A stretch of 64,000 bases of DNA from Paenibacillus sedimenti (GCF_014534655.1 NZ_JACVVD010000002.1:682001-746000), one strand, 5' to 3'; counted from the stretch's first letter, positions 24,137 through 34,342 are shown. Program-made: numbers and translations. Notes: generated by a model not told the origin, from the letters alone.

Positions 24137-24538
24137 ATGTCTCGTAAATATTTCACAGTAGAAGAAGCCAACGGAATGCTCCCGACTGTCGATCAGGAAT
24201 TAAGGAAGATCCAAGCATTGAAATTCGAGTTCGAAGACAAATATATGGAGCTCCGCAGAAGGAAGAATGATGCCGCTGGGGAAATGGGAGGAGAGAAAGA
24301 TCCGTTCTTCTTCATGGAGGCAGAGCTTGAGTTCTTACAAATTGAAGCGCGCAGTCTTATTCAGGGCTTTCAGCTCAAAGGCGTGGAACTCAAGGATATT
24401 GATACGGGTTTAGTTGATTTCCCGGCGTTGATCGATGGCGAAGAAGTATTGCTTTGTTGGAGGCAGGGAGAAGAAGCCATTGAGTATTATCATAGCAAGC
24501 ACGAGGGGTTTGCCGGGCGCAAGCCGATATCGGAATAG
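24137..24538 (+). CDS. DUF2203 family protein
   Basis: A 133-aa protein of the DUF2203 family. The signature FTVEEANGMLPTVDQELRKIQ is at the N-terminus, a long helical stretch follows (about 15-60), and the C-terminal block GVELKDIDTGLVDFPALIDGEEVLLCWRQGE with EGFAGRKPI is the conserved core. Function unknown. Strong AAGGAGGTG site. Just upstream (11 bp) of the CopC-CopD fusion, so probably co-transcribed with it. Confidence 0.88.
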   Translation: MSRKYFTVEEANGMLPTVDQELRKIQALKFEFEDKYMELRRRKNDAAGEMGGEKDPFFFMEAELEFLQIEARSLIQGFQLKGVELKDIDTGLVDFPALIDGEEVLLCWRQGEEAIEYYHSKHEGFAGRKPISE

Positions 24539-24549
24539 AGGAGTTCATC

Positions 24550-26196
24550 ATGCGATTAAATCGTGGTTTCAAATGTATCCGGCTTCGGCCGGCCGTTCTT
24601 TTATTTATGCTCGCTGCGGCAATGATTTGTTCGGTTATTGCACCGCAGCAGGCTTCTGCACACGCTTCCTTGGTACAGGCAACACCTGAAGCGGACAGCA
24701 AGCTGCAGGAGTCGCCCGCAGCGGTAACCATCACATTTAACGAACGTTTGGATGAGGGGCTTTATTATATTAAGGTCTTTGATCATACAGGTGACGAGGT
24801 TACGCGCAATAAGGCGCAGATGAACGCAGAGCAAACCGGCATTGAGCTTAAGCTGCCTAAGCTGCAAGAAGGCGTTTATCTGATCAGCTATCATGTTATT
24901 TCGGCGGACGGACATCCGGTAGGCGGAAGTTACCCGATTACGATAGGCAATCCTCCGCAAGAAGATGCTCTTGATTTGCCAAGAGCTTCTATAAGCCATC
25001 AACATGGCGGCGCGGGTCCTTTGAGCACAAAAGAGATGCTTCAATACGCATTTCGCGGTGCATGGTATTTGATGGTTTTGGCGTTAGCCGGCTGGGTTTG
25101 CTGGTTAAGGCTGCCGGGTCATAACGGAGCTGAAGTTAGGAAATCGCTGGCTTCATGGACCTTAAATATACAACGCGCTCAGCTGCTTGCACTGCTTCTG
25201 CTCATTTTTACCCATATTGAAGACCTGCTGGGCGGCGGGGGCGCCGAAGAAATATGGAAGCTGTTCAGCGCTACGAATGTCGGTATTTCCTGGCTGCTGC
25301 TTTTAGCCCTATCTTTTATAGGGTTCGTACTCGTTGGCCGATTCGTTTGGCTGGATATTCTATGGGCACTTTGTTTATTGGCTGCAAAAAGCTTCAGCGG
25401 CCACGCGGCATCCTTTTCCCCGGCAGGGGTAACGGTAGGGTTGGATTTCATCCATCTGGCAGCTGCCGCTCTGTGGGTTGGAGGCTTGGTGCTGCTTATG
25501 GTGAAATGGAGTCAACATCAGGAGATAGGTTCCTTTATGCGGACATTTTCGAACATGGCCCTTATCTCCATCCTTGTGCTGACGATAACCGGATCTGTTT
25601 CCGTGCTGATATTCTTACCGAACTTAAAATACTTACTATACGGTTCATGGGGGATCGTGCTGCTGTTGAAAATCGGAGCGGTGCTGCTGGTTGTGGTCAT
25701 CGGTTTCGTACTTCGCACATTCATCCGAAAAAAGAAGGAGCAGCAATCACACCTTTGGTTGAAGATTGATTTGACCTTCATGGTCATCATTATGCTGCTG
25801 GTCGGCATTCTCACTTATGTGGCGCCCATCCCGGCGAATACGCCTTTAACGTGGCATCAGATGGGTGAGAAAGTGCACGTGTCTGCGGATATTACACCTA
25901 AAGTACAGGGGACGAATACCTTTGTAGCCAAAGTATGGCTGCCTGAACAAGCTGGGACACCGAAGCAAGTGCTGATGATTCTCCGTTATCAGGATGACGA
26001 AGAGATTGCTCCGATTTCAGTGCCCATCGTACCGTTTGAGGATAAGACGCAAGAGGAATCTTACGGCTTCAAGAAATATAGTTACAAAGTTTCCGGTGCT
26101 TACCTACCGTTCCGTGGGAATTGGGACTTGGAGATGCGCGTCATGGATAAGGAAGATAATGAAACGGTGTACCACAAAACATTTATCGTATATTAG
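24550..26196 (+). CDS. ycnJ: CopC-CopD fusion copper transport protein (YcnJ-like)
   Basis: Membrane copper acquisition or handling protein, 548 aa. A signal peptide ends ASA-HASLVQ, so the mature protein begins with His, the copper ligand of the CopC fold. The CopC domain (about 38-135) has HVISADGHPVGGSYPITI with the second His ligand. An His-containing linker (SHQHGGAG) follows, then about eight membrane helices of the CopD domain (about 165-430, with FSGHAASFSP) and a C-terminal YtkA-type domain. The B. subtilis homologue YcnJ acts in copper uptake. GAGGAG precedes the ATG. A YcnI homologue is encoded at 3976. Confidence 0.92.
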   Translation: MRLNRGFKCIRLRPAVLLFMLAAAMICSVIAPQQASAHASLVQATPEADSKLQESPAAVTITFNERLDEGLYYIKVFDHTGDEVTRNKAQMNAEQTGIELKLPKLQEGVYLISYHVISADGHPVGGSYPITIGNPPQEDALDLPRASISHQHGGAGPLSTKEMLQYAFRGAWYLMVLALAGWVCWLRLPGHNGAEVRKSLASWTLNIQRAQLLALLLLIFTHIEDLLGGGGAEEIWKLFSATNVGISWLLLLALSFIGFVLVGRFVWLDILWALCLLAAKSFSGHAASFSPAGVTVGLDFIHLAAAALWVGGLVLLMVKWSQHQEIGSFMRTFSNMALISILVLTITGSVSVLIFLPNLKYLLYGSWGIVLLLKIGAVLLVVVIGFVLRTFIRKKKEQQSHLWLKIDLTFMVIIMLLVGILTYVAPIPANTPLTWHQMGEKVHVSADITPKVQGTNTFVAKVWLPEQAGTPKQVLMILRYQDDEEIAPISVPIVPFEDKTQEESYGFKKYSYKVSGAYLPFRGNWDLEMRVMDKEDNETVYHKTFIVY

Positions 26197-26223
26197 CAAT
26201 GAAATGAAAGCAGGTGGCCTGGG

Positions 26224-26415
26224 ATGGCTTGGCACAATGTTTTGGATACGGAGCAATTGACTGTGAAGCTGGATGATCAGGATGCAGCGGCGCTGCAGGA
26301 AATCAATGATGGCGGCATCTCGCCGAATTATGTAACGATCCGTTTGGCGGAAGCCGAAATCGATGAGTTGGTAACGGCGTTACTGCAAATCAAGCAATCG
26401 ATTCAGCGGTTTTAA
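26224..26415 (+). CDS. Small hypothetical protein downstream of the copper gene
   Basis: A 63-aa acidic protein with no recognised family. It reads as MAWHNVLDTEQLTVKL followed by an amphipathic helix and a second helix near the C-terminus (AEIDELVTALLQIKQ); no signal or membrane helix. AGGTGG before the ATG, 27 bp after the copper gene stop and followed closely by a strong terminator, so it ends the DUF2203-CopCD operon. Confidence 0.68.
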   Translation: MAWHNVLDTEQLTVKLDDQDAAALQEINDGGISPNYVTIRLAEAEIDELVTALLQIKQSIQRF

Positions 26416-26418
26416 AAG

Positions 26419-26457
26419 AACGGTTGAACAAGGATCATCCTTGCTCAACCGTTTTTA
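26419..26457 (+). terminator. Terminator of the DUF2203-CopCD operon
   Basis: AACGGTTGAACAAGGAT pairs with ATCCTTGCTCAACCGTT with one mismatch, followed by a T-run near 26452-26460. Confidence 0.88.
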
Positions 26458-26594
26458 TTTTTCTCTCCATTCCCCCTATCTCGTTTGCAGAAAAATAGAT
26501 TATTCAACTTTTTTAAGGAAGAAAATTAACCTAGTATTTCCGGCCCCCCATATATAATAAGCTCATACAAAGAAATGACCTGGGGGGAGAAACG

Positions 26595-28091
26595 ATGCAG
26601 CATGCATTAGTGCAGATGGAAGGGATCGAGAAACGATTCCCGGGCGTACATGCTTTGAATCAGTGCCGTTTCGAGTTGCTGCCAGGCGAAGTGCATGCCC
26701 TGGTAGGCGAAAATGGAGCCGGCAAGTCGACGATGATGAAGATTTTGACCGGCGTCTATCAAAAGGATGAAGGCACGATTCGGTACAAGGGAAATGAAGT
26801 CGATATTCCCCATACCAAAGCGGCGCAAAACATAGGGATCAGCATCATCCATCAAGAGCTTCATCTGATGCCGGATTTGACAGTCGCCCAAAACATCTTT
26901 ATCGGAAGGGAGCCGCGGAAGAAAGTCAGGCTGTTCTTGGATGAGGAAGCGCTGAACAACCAAACGCAACAATTGTTCGAACGCATGAATCTTCAAATGG
27001 ATCCAAGGACCAAGGTGGCTGATCTAACCGTAGCCAAACAGCAGATGGTCGAGATTGCGAAAGCGCTCTCTTTTAACTCTGAAGTGCTGATCATGGATGA
27101 GCCGACGGCCGCTTTAACGGATGCTGAGATCGACGATCTGTTCCGCATCATCAAGCAGCTTCGCGCAAACGGTGTTGGAATCGTTTACATCTCGCACCGT
27201 ATGGATGAGTTGAGGCGGATCACAGATCGGATCACCGTTATGCGGGATGGCTGTTATATTGATACCGTTTCGACGAAGGATGTCACGATCGATCAAATTA
27301 TTGCCATGATGGTCGGACGAGAAATTCAGAATGCGACCAAACCATTCATTGAAAAGGTTAGCGATGTGAACGTGCTTGAGGTCAAAAACCTAAATCGCGG
27401 TTCGATGGTTAAAAATGTGAGCTTTCATTTGAAAAAAGGCGAAATACTCGGCTTTGCCGGACTGATGGGCGCGGGACGAACGGAAGTCGCACGTGCGATC
27501 TTCGGAGCGGATCCGTGTGAATCCGGAGAGATTTGGATACACGAACAGCAAGTCTCGATCCGCAATACCAATGATGCCGTAAAGCATGGAATCGGTTACT
27601 TGTCCGAAGACAGGAAACAATACGGACTTCTGCTCGAGATGGATGTGAAAAAGAATATTGCTTTAGCGACGTATAACCACTTCAAAAGCAATTTTGGTTT
27701 CATGAATGATTCCAGAATCCGTCAAAACGCGGAGCATTACGCGGAAACCTTGAGAATAAAAACACCATCGGTGGATCAAACGGTCAAAAATTTATCGGGC
27801 GGCAATCAACAAAAGGTCGTAATCGGCAAATGGCTGACCCGGGATTGCCAAATCCTCATTTTCGATGAACCGACAAGAGGCATTGACGTTGGCGCGAAAA
27901 CGGAAATTTATCGCCTGCTGGAGGATTTGGCTGCCCAAGGGAAGTCGATCATTATGATTTCCTCGGAATTGCCGGAAGTGCTTCGCATGAGTCATCGGAT
28001 CATGGTTATGTGCGAAGGCAAGATCACAGGAGAACTAAGCAGCGAAGAAGCGACCCAAGAGAATATTATGAAATTTGCGACAGCACGTTAA
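26595..28091 (+). CDS. Sugar ABC transporter double ATP-binding protein (RbsA-like)
   Basis: ATPase of a ribose/galactose-type importer, 498 aa with two ABC cassettes. First cassette: Walker [15 protein letters not shown] and Walker [12 protein letters not shown]; its signature region is degenerate ([15 protein letters not shown]), as is normal for RbsA. Second cassette: degenerate Walker [15 protein letters not shown], signature [15 protein letters not shown] and Walker [21 protein letters not shown] precedes the ATG. First of a three-gene unit, ATPase-permease-binding protein. A TATAAT at 26553-26558 is a possible -10. Confidence 0.93.
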   Translation: MQHALVQMEGIEKRFPGVHALNQCRFELLPGEVHALVGENGAGKSTMMKILTGVYQKDEGTIRYKGNEVDIPHTKAAQNIGISIIHQELHLMPDLTVAQNIFIGREPRKKVRLFLDEEALNNQTQQLFERMNLQMDPRTKVADLTVAKQQMVEIAKALSFNSEVLIMDEPTAALTDAEIDDLFRIIKQLRANGVGIVYISHRMDELRRITDRITVMRDGCYIDTVSTKDVTIDQIIAMMVGREIQNATKPFIEKVSDVNVLEVKNLNRGSMVKNVSFHLKKGEILGFAGLMGAGRTEVARAIFGADPCESGEIWIHEQQVSIRNTNDAVKHGIGYLSEDRKQYGLLLEMDVKKNIALATYNHFKSNFGFMNDSRIRQNAEHYAETLRIKTPSVDQTVKNLSGGNQQKVVIGKWLTRDCQILIFDEPTRGIDVGAKTEIYRLLEDLAAQGKSIIMISSELPEVLRMSHRIMVMCEGKITGELSSEEATQENIMKFATAR

Positions 28092-28107
28092 TAGGGGGAA
28101 TACCGGA

Positions 28108-29079
28108 ATGAAAGCGATTATAGCAAGACAAGCGTCAACTGGAAGCGCTACTCAGAAAATATTGGCATTCGCAAGCTTGATTGCGCTCGTACTCATATTC
28201 TCTTTGTCTTCAAGCAACTTTTTGCAGTTCGATAATGTGATCGGGATTATGCTTTCAACAGCCGTTATCGGCATTTTGGCTTTAGGCTCTACGTTCGTTA
28301 TTATCACCTCGGGGATTGATCTCGCGGTCGGAACGGTCATGACGTTCGCTTCTGTAATGGCCGGTGTCATGATCACGGTATGGGGATTGCCTATGCCGCT
28401 TGGCGTAATTGGCGGTATTGCTGCCGGAGCTGTGTGTGGTCTAATCAGCGGATTAGCGGTTGCAAAAATGCAAATACCGCCATTCATCGCCACCTTGGCC
28501 ATGATGATGATTACCAAAGGACTTTCCCTCGTTATCTCGGGAACGAAGCCGATTTATTTCAATGATACTCCGGCATTTTCGAAAATAGCGATGGGCTCGA
28601 TCATTCCCGGCATCGAAATTCCAAATGCGATCTTGATCTTTTTTGGGATTGCGATATTGGCAAGCATCTTGTTATCCAAAACGATTGTCGGCCGATTTAC
28701 CTTTGCGCTGGGCAGCAACGAGGAGGCAACCCGCCTATCCGGTGTAAATGTAACCGCCTGGAAAATTGCCATCTATACGATTACCGGTGTATTTAGCGGG
28801 ATTGCCGGGATTGTTATGGCATCAAGGCTGAATTCGGCGCAGCCCGCTTTAGGTTCAGGATATGAGCTGGAAGCCATCGCGGCTGTCGTCATTGGAGGAA
28901 CATCTCTCAGCGGCGGCAAGGGTTCAATTCTTGGCACAGTTATTGGCGCGTTAATTATGAGTGTGTTGACCAACGGCCTTCGGATTCTTTCTGTTAAACA
29001 GGAGTGGCAAACCGTCATTGTCGGTCTTGTTGTCATACTGGCCGTATATGCCGACATTATGCGCCGTCGCAAAAAGTAA
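28108..29079 (+). CDS. Sugar ABC transporter permease (RbsC-like)
   Basis: Membrane permease of 323 aa, with eight to ten hydrophobic helices. Family blocks: TSGIDLAVGTVMTFASV, GLISGLAVAKMQIPPFIATLAMM, ALGSNEEATRLSGVNV and AAVVIGGTSLSGGKGS. The ATG at 28108 follows AGGGGGAA, 16 bp after the ATPase stop; the longer frame from 28075 overlaps the ATPase gene. Very similar in layout to the truncated permease at the left end of the window, but the two belong to separate transporters. Confidence 0.93.
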   Translation: MKAIIARQASTGSATQKILAFASLIALVLIFSLSSSNFLQFDNVIGIMLSTAVIGILALGSTFVIITSGIDLAVGTVMTFASVMAGVMITVWGLPMPLGVIGGIAAGAVCGLISGLAVAKMQIPPFIATLAMMMITKGLSLVISGTKPIYFNDTPAFSKIAMGSIIPGIEIPNAILIFFGIAILASILLSKTIVGRFTFALGSNEEATRLSGVNVTAWKIAIYTITGVFSGIAGIVMASRLNSAQPALGSGYELEAIAAVVIGGTSLSGGKGSILGTVIGALIMSVLTNGLRILSVKQEWQTVIVGLVVILAVYADIMRRRKK

Positions 29080-29146
29080 ATTGAATTCGGTATGACTTCC
29101 TTTCAGGAATTTAATACAACCAAACATACGTTAGGGGAGAATAAGG

Positions 29147-30169
29147 ATGAAAATGTTATCAGCTAGAAAGAAAATGATTTCTGCAGCAGCTTTCATGTTA
29201 CTCGCTACGACTGTACTGGCGGCATGCGGTACGACCAAACCCGCACAAGCTCCGGCGACAACGGGAGCGGCAGCTACAACGGCTGCTAAAGCAGGTACTG
29301 AGAAAATGTACATTCCTGTTATTTCCAAAGGTTTTCAGCATCAATTCTGGCAAGCCGTGAAATTAGGCGCAGAGAAAGCAGCGAAAGAATTTAATGTGGA
29401 GATCACATTCGAAGGACCTGAAACCGAGCAGCAAGTGGATAAACAAATCGAAATGCTGCAAGCTGCGCTTGGCAAAAAACCTGCGGCTATCGCTTTTGCA
29501 GCGCTGGACAGCAAAGCGGCGTCCCCTTTACTGGAAAAGGCAAAAACGTCTAAAATACCGGTCGTCGGGTTCGACTCCGGCGTAGATAGTGATATTCCCG
29601 TAACTACAGCCGCAACGGATAATAAAGCCGCGGCAGCGCTAGCCGCAGACAAGATGGCTGAGTTAATCGGCAAAGAAGGCGAAATCGCGGTCGTTGCACA
29701 CGACCAAACGAGCCGCACGGGTGTTGATCGCAGAGACGGGTTCACCAACCGGATCAAAGAGAAATATCCGAATATCAAAATCGTCGATACCCAATATAGC
29801 GGCGACCAATTGAAAGCGACGGACTTAACGAAAGCTATTTTGCAAGCGCATCCGAACGTCAAGGGCATTTTCGGTACCAATGAAGGTGCAGCGATCGGTG
29901 TTATCAACGGCGTAACGGAATCTAAAAAGGACGGCAAGGTCGTTATTGTCGGCTATGACTCCGGTAAGCTGCAAAAGGATGCGATCCGCAGCGGTAAAAT
30001 GGCTGGAGCTATCACCCAAGATCCGATCGGTATCGGGTACTGGGCGGTGAAAGCTTCCGTGCAAGCGGTCAAAGGTGAAACGGTTCCGAAGAGCATCGAT
30101 ACCGGCTTCCATTGGTATGATAAAACCAATATTGATTCGGCCGAAATTAAGCCGCTGCTATACGATTAA
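29147..30169 (+). CDS. Sugar-binding lipoprotein of the ribose-type ABC transporter
   Basis: Extracytoplasmic binding protein, 340 aa, of the Peripla_BP_4 / RbsB family. A lipoprotein signal ends in VLAAC (Cys at about residue 26), followed by a Thr/Ala linker. The core starts with YIPVISKGFQHQFWQAVKLGAE, a block seen in binding proteins of the rhizopine/inositol/ribose group, and continues with GFDSGVDSDIP and GIFGTNEGAAIGVING. AGGGGAG precedes the ATG. It ends the three-gene unit. The sugar cannot be named from sequence; the missing ribose kinase and repressor genes argue against a plain rbs operon. Confidence 0.9.
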   Translation: MKMLSARKKMISAAAFMLLATTVLAACGTTKPAQAPATTGAAATTAAKAGTEKMYIPVISKGFQHQFWQAVKLGAEKAAKEFNVEITFEGPETEQQVDKQIEMLQAALGKKPAAIAFAALDSKAASPLLEKAKTSKIPVVGFDSGVDSDIPVTTAATDNKAAAALAADKMAELIGKEGEIAVVAHDQTSRTGVDRRDGFTNRIKEKYPNIKIVDTQYSGDQLKATDLTKAILQAHPNVKGIFGTNEGAAIGVINGVTESKKDGKVVIVGYDSGKLQKDAIRSGKMAGAITQDPIGIGYWAVKASVQAVKGETVPKSIDTGFHWYDKTNIDSAEIKPLLYD

Positions 30170-30173
30170 AATC

Positions 30174-30215
30174 AAAAAACCTTCCAGAGCCATTAATCGG
30201 CTCTGGAAGGTTTTT
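30174..30215. terminator. Bidirectional terminator between the sugar transporter and glsA
   Basis: AAAAAACCTTCCAGAGCC (30174-30191) pairs with GGCTCTGGAAGGTTTTT (30199-30215) with no mismatch. A-run and T-run on each side suit both convergent transcripts. Confidence 0.92.
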
Positions 30216-30223
30216 CTATGGAG

Positions 30224-31180
30224 CTAGAACAAGCTCCAATCGAATTCTTGCGACAGCTTGCCAAGCAGGTGAACGCCGGCAGTGCTGTTGCCTTTGTTGT
30301 TCAACGCGGGTCCGACCACACCGATGCCGTAGCGTCCCGGTACCATGGTGAGAATACCGCCGGACACGCCGCTTTTGGCGGGCAGCCCGACGTTCATAGC
30401 GAATTCGCCGGATGCGTTATACATGCCGCAGGTAAACATGAACGTCTTGGCGATTTGTACAAAACGGCGTGGGATCAATCGCTGATTCCGGATCGGATCG
30501 AAGCCGTTATGAGCCAGTACAAGCGCCATTCTTGCCAAGTCGGCGCAGCCCACTTCAACCGAGCAATGGCTGAAATAAACCTCAAGGACATCCTCGACAT
30601 CATGATGCAAAACACCGTTGTCCTTGAGGAAATAAGCCAGCGAACGGTTGCGGTGAGCGGTGTCGGATTCAGACTTGTGGACGTCCTGATTAATATCCAG
30701 CGTCCCATTGTCAGCAACCTCCCGAAAAAAATGGAGAATGCGGTTCGTTTGCTCATCCGGGCTGCTGCCTGCAATGAGTGAAGAAATGGCGATAGCGCCC
30801 GCATTGATGAGCGGATTGAAAGGAATGCCCGGCTCGACCAGCTCCAGCTTCAACATGGAGTTGAAATCGTCTCCAGTAGGCTCCATGCCTACCTTGGAGA
30901 ACACGACCTCTTCGCCGCGATCGATCAGCGCCAAAATCAACGTAAATACTTTAGAAATGCTTTGCAGCGTAAAGCGGTATTCATGATCGCCGCTTTTTGC
31001 GGTATTGCCTGCGGCGTCCATAATACAGATGCCGAGAACATCCTTCGGCGCGCTTGCAAGCTCCGGAATATAAGCTGCTACATTTCCATCTTCGGTGTAC
31101 TTTTTGCTTTCCTCGAGCCATTCCGGTAAATGCTTATTCAGATGTTTCCAAGTCTCGGCATGCTGGTTCTCGATGCTCAT
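30224..31180 (-). CDS. glsA: Glutaminase
   Basis: Hydrolyses glutamine to glutamate and ammonia; 318 aa, a serine-dependent beta-lactamase-fold enzyme. The catalytic SxxK is in LQSISKVFTL (about residue 73), GATINAG-type block is NPLINAGAIAISSLI, and FTCGMYNASGEFAMNVGLPAKSGVSGG near 240-270 holds the family active-site loop. AAGGAACGAC precedes the ATG. It lies 27 bp downstream of the aldo/keto reductase stop on the same strand, so the two could share a transcript. Confidence 0.95.
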   Translation of the reverse strand: MSIENQHAETWKHLNKHLPEWLEESKKYTEDGNVAAYIPELASAPKDVLGICIMDAAGNTAKSGDHEYRFTLQSISKVFTLILALIDRGEEVVFSKVGMEPTGDDFNSMLKLELVEPGIPFNPLINAGAIAISSLIAGSSPDEQTNRILHFFREVADNGTLDINQDVHKSESDTAHRNRSLAYFLKDNGVLHHDVEDVLEVYFSHCSVEVGCADLARMALVLAHNGFDPIRNQRLIPRRFVQIAKTFMFTCGMYNASGEFAMNVGLPAKSGVSGGILTMVPGRYGIGVVGPALNNKGNSTAGVHLLGKLSQEFDWSLF

Positions 31181-31207
31181 AAAAAGTCGTTCCTTCCTTG
31201 TCCCGTC

Positions 31208-32128
31208 CTATGCCTTCCATGCTTGAGGATGGTTGTCGCTGATGAGCTCTGTTGCGCTTGCGTTTGCGATCACTTGCTCCGGATTTTTGCAGCCTGGAAT
31301 AACGGAAGTCACAGCATCATGCTTCAAGCACCAGGCGAGCGCCCATTTGGCCATATCCATGCCTTCAGGCACTTCTTCTTTCTGTATGCGCTGCACTTCT
31401 TCCAACTTCAGGCGCGTTGCCTCCTGATCGTGACGATGGCGTACATCCGTTGCGCCAAAGACGGCACCCGGCTTGTACTTTCCGCTTAGATAGCCGCTTG
31501 CCAGCGGAACCCGAGCCAGAACTCCCAGATCCTGACGCTGGCAGGATGGAAATACGAGCTCTTCAGGAGCTCTATCCAGTCGGTTGTAGACGACCTGAAT
31601 GGCCTGAGAATTCACTTTGCTTGAGGCATCCGTTTGATGGATATTGGCGTTACTGCCAATAGAGGTCCCCAAATGGCGGATTTTTCCTTCTTGAATCTGT
31701 TTGTCTAAAGTCGTCCAGAGCTCGTCATTATCAAAAACCGCATCGGGTCCGGAATGAAATTGGTATAAATCTATGTAGTCCGTTTGCAACGCTTTAAGTG
31801 ACGCATCAAGCTGCTTAACGACATCTTCAGCACTAAAGCTGTCCGTACGAGTGAAGCGATCATGGAAATGGTGCCCGAATTTTGTAGCAACCACCCAATC
31901 TTCGCGCTTACGCCGCGATAAATAACAGCCGATGAAAGATTCTGACAAGTGGTCCCCATAACATTCTGCGGTATCAATCAGGTTGATGCCAAGCTCTGCT
32001 GCCTGATCCAAAATAGCATCAGCCTCAGCTTGCGTATAGTCCAAACCCCATTCTCCGCCGAACTGCCAAGTCCCAACGCCAACGATGGAAACCTTTAATT
32101 CCGTCTTTCCGAGTCTGCGATATTTCAT
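31208..32128 (-). CDS. Aldo/keto reductase
   Basis: NADPH-dependent oxidoreductase of the AKR superfamily, 306 aa, (beta/alpha)8 barrel. Catalytic tetrad: Asp and Tyr in LIDTAECYGDHLSE (about 51-56), Lys in VATKFGHHF (about 82) and His in LYQFHSG (about 122). Cofactor-binding loop includes CQRQDLGVLARVPLASG. Similar to the YajO/YhdN-type general reductases. AAGGAG precedes the ATG. Substrate unknown. Confidence 0.92.
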   Translation of the reverse strand: MKYRRLGKTELKVSIVGVGTWQFGGEWGLDYTQAEADAILDQAAELGINLIDTAECYGDHLSESFIGCYLSRRKREDWVVATKFGHHFHDRFTRTDSFSAEDVVKQLDASLKALQTDYIDLYQFHSGPDAVFDNDELWTTLDKQIQEGKIRHLGTSIGSNANIHQTDASSKVNSQAIQVVYNRLDRAPEELVFPSCQRQDLGVLARVPLASGYLSGKYKPGAVFGATDVRHRHDQEATRLKLEEVQRIQKEEVPEGMDMAKWALAWCLKHDAVTSVIPGCKNPEQVIANASATELISDNHPQAWKA

Positions 32129-32246
32129 AGCGATTCACTCTCCTTTTTAAGATCATTAAACGATATAGCTTGCTCGATGTCAAAAGAAACTCGCTGAACA
32201 AAATGCTCCTGCCTCAAGAAGAGGATAGGAGCATTTGCCATGTCGC

Positions 32247-33875
32247 TTATGCAAGACCTGTGGAAACTTCCGTTTCGGATTTGGACTTTTTGGATTTACG
32301 ATCGGATATTTGGATATTCCCGATGAAGAACGTGAGCACCGCACCGAGAAGAACGAACACTAAGCCGATAATGAACACCTGGTGAAGTGAGGTGACAAGC
32401 GCTTCTTTCAAAATAGGAAGCATATGTTCCACGAATTCCTTCGGCATTTTTGCCAGCGTCTCAGGGCTGAGGAGAGAAGAATATAAGCCCTGCGGGTTCT
32501 TATGAATCATATCCGTCATTTGATTCGCCATCTCACTTGCTTGTTCCGGCAATTGTTTGACGACGGGCGTTAAGTTTTGCTCCAGCAGAACAGTCGATTT
32601 ATGATTCATGACAGCGCCAAGGATCGTCATACCGAACGTACCGCCGATTTGACGGAAAAATTGGCTGGATGATGTAACAACGCCAAGCTCGGATTTAGGG
32701 AAGCTTTCTTGCAGGGCGAGCGTCAAGATCGGCATAACCAAACCCATTCCTAAGCCCAATATAAGCATGTAGCTGGATGCAAGAAGCTTGCTAGTTTCCA
32801 TACCCATTGTACTGAGCAAGTAGAACCCTGCTGCCATGATAAGCATACCAGTTAGCATTTGCTTACGTACCCCGATCTTACTGATAAACTGACCGGATAC
32901 CATACTTGCAATAATCATTGTAATCATCAATGGCGTCATCACCGTACCGGATGCTGAAGCGCTAATACCAACGATACCTTGCATGAAGAGCGGTACGAAC
33001 ATGATAGCGCCGAACATACCGACAGACATCAGGAAGCCAACACCGTTGATCGTCGTAAAGGTTCGATTTTTGAACAAGCGAATCGGAAGAATCGGCTCTT
33101 TGGCTTTGCTTTCAATAAAGGCGAAGGAGACTAGAGACACCACAGCCAGTACGAAAAGGCCAATGATTTGCCAAGATCCCCAGGCATATTCATTTCCGCC
33201 GAACGTCAAGGCGAGCAATAAGCTTACTACACCGATAATCATCGTTAAAATACCAGGAATATCAATTTTCACGCCGCCAGCGGTTTTATGTTTAGGCAGA
33301 GCGATAGCAATTAAAATAACGGCTAAGATTCCAACAGGCAGATTGATATAGAAAACCCAGCGCCAGTTCAATGAGTCAACGATCCAACCGCCGACTTGGG
33401 GGCCGACAACGGTAGCTAGTCCGAAGATGGCACCGAAAACCCCTTGCCATTTGGCACGCTGTTTACCCGTGAACAAATCCCCGATAATAATCATGGCCAT
33501 CGGCATCATAATACCGCCGCCAATTCCTTGCAGGCGCGGAACCAGATGAGTTCCGTCATGTTTTGAGCTAGACCGCACAGCGCTGATGCACCGATAAAAA
33601 TAATTAAACCAGTTACATAAACGACGCGGCGTCCGATCAAATCGGCAAGCTTACCCGCGATAGGTACGACTACAGTTGAAGTCAGCATATAAGCTGTCGT
33701 CAGCCAAGCCATGAGACCCAGTCCGCCGAATTCACCTACGATTTGCGGCATCGCCGTTCCGACAATGGTCCAGCATGGCGATAATAAGTCCTGTTAGCAG
33801 TAAACCTCGGTTTTTAAGTGCTGGAGTCGTTTTCTCTTCTAACGGACTACCCGTATTTGTTTGTATGTTTTCCAT
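32247..33875 (-). pseudogene. Frameshifted DHA2-family MFS multidrug transporter
   Basis: A 14-helix drug exporter of the EmrB/DHA2 type in three reading frames. The start is at ATG 33875 (MENIQTNTG), behind AAAGGAG. Near 33772 the frame breaks inside the expected LDQTIV motif of helix 1: the sequence reads IIAMLDHC, and about 17 nt appear missing. The second piece (33751-33506) carries PQIVGEFGGLG and LADLIGRR. Near 33534 one base is missing in the GCN-CTG-CAA of FRALQGIGGG, and the main piece continues from there to 32247 with GWRWVFYINLP-type and FFRQIGG motifs. Two lesions make the product non-functional unless they are sequencing errors. It follows marR on the same strand. Confidence 0.85.
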
Positions 33876-33895
33876 GTGTACGACTTCCACTCCTT

Positions 33896-34342
33896 TTAAA
33901 TTTCTGTTTTTGAATAAAATGCCGCCAGCTTCTCAAAAGCTTCCACAAGAGTAGCGAGTTCTTCCGGCGGAAGCTGAGATAAGCCGCGAGCCAAAACTTC
34001 TTTGTGAACATCTTCTGCTTTCTTCAAAACCTCTTCGCCAAGAGGGGTCAAATCCACTAATACGATCCTTCGATCCGATTCGTGATGCTTACGTATTACA
34101 TGGCCGCTTTGCACAAGTCGATCAATCATGACCGTAATTGCACTTGGTTTCACGCCCATTTTCTCGGCAAGAAGTGTTTGTTTCGGCGTACTCTCTTTTC
34201 TAATCATGTATAACATGAAAAATTGAGGCATCGTCAAATCGGATTCCAACTTTGCGAATACCGCATGACTGATCCTTCGATGTGTTAACTCAAATGCGGT
34301 GCGGAATCGATCCATATCCGACGATAGCAGCTTCTCTTCCAT
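33896..34342 (-). CDS. MarR-family transcription regulator
   Basis: Winged-helix repressor of 148 aa. The recognition region is TPKQTLLAEKMGVKPSAITVMIDRLVQSGHVIRKHHESDRRIVLVDLTPLGEEVLKKAE (about 53-112), with the typical wing motif DRR. AGGAGTGAC precedes the ATG. It is the first gene of a two-gene unit with the MFS exporter 20 bp downstream, the usual layout for a MarR repressor and the drug pump it controls; with the pump broken, the regulator may be a relic or may control other genes. Confidence 0.92.
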   Translation of the reverse strand: MEEKLLSSDMDRFRTAFELTHRRISHAVFAKLESDLTMPQFFMLYMIRKESTPKQTLLAEKMGVKPSAITVMIDRLVQSGHVIRKHHESDRRIVLVDLTPLGEEVLKKAEDVHKEVLARGLSQLPPEELATLVEAFEKLAAFYSKTEI

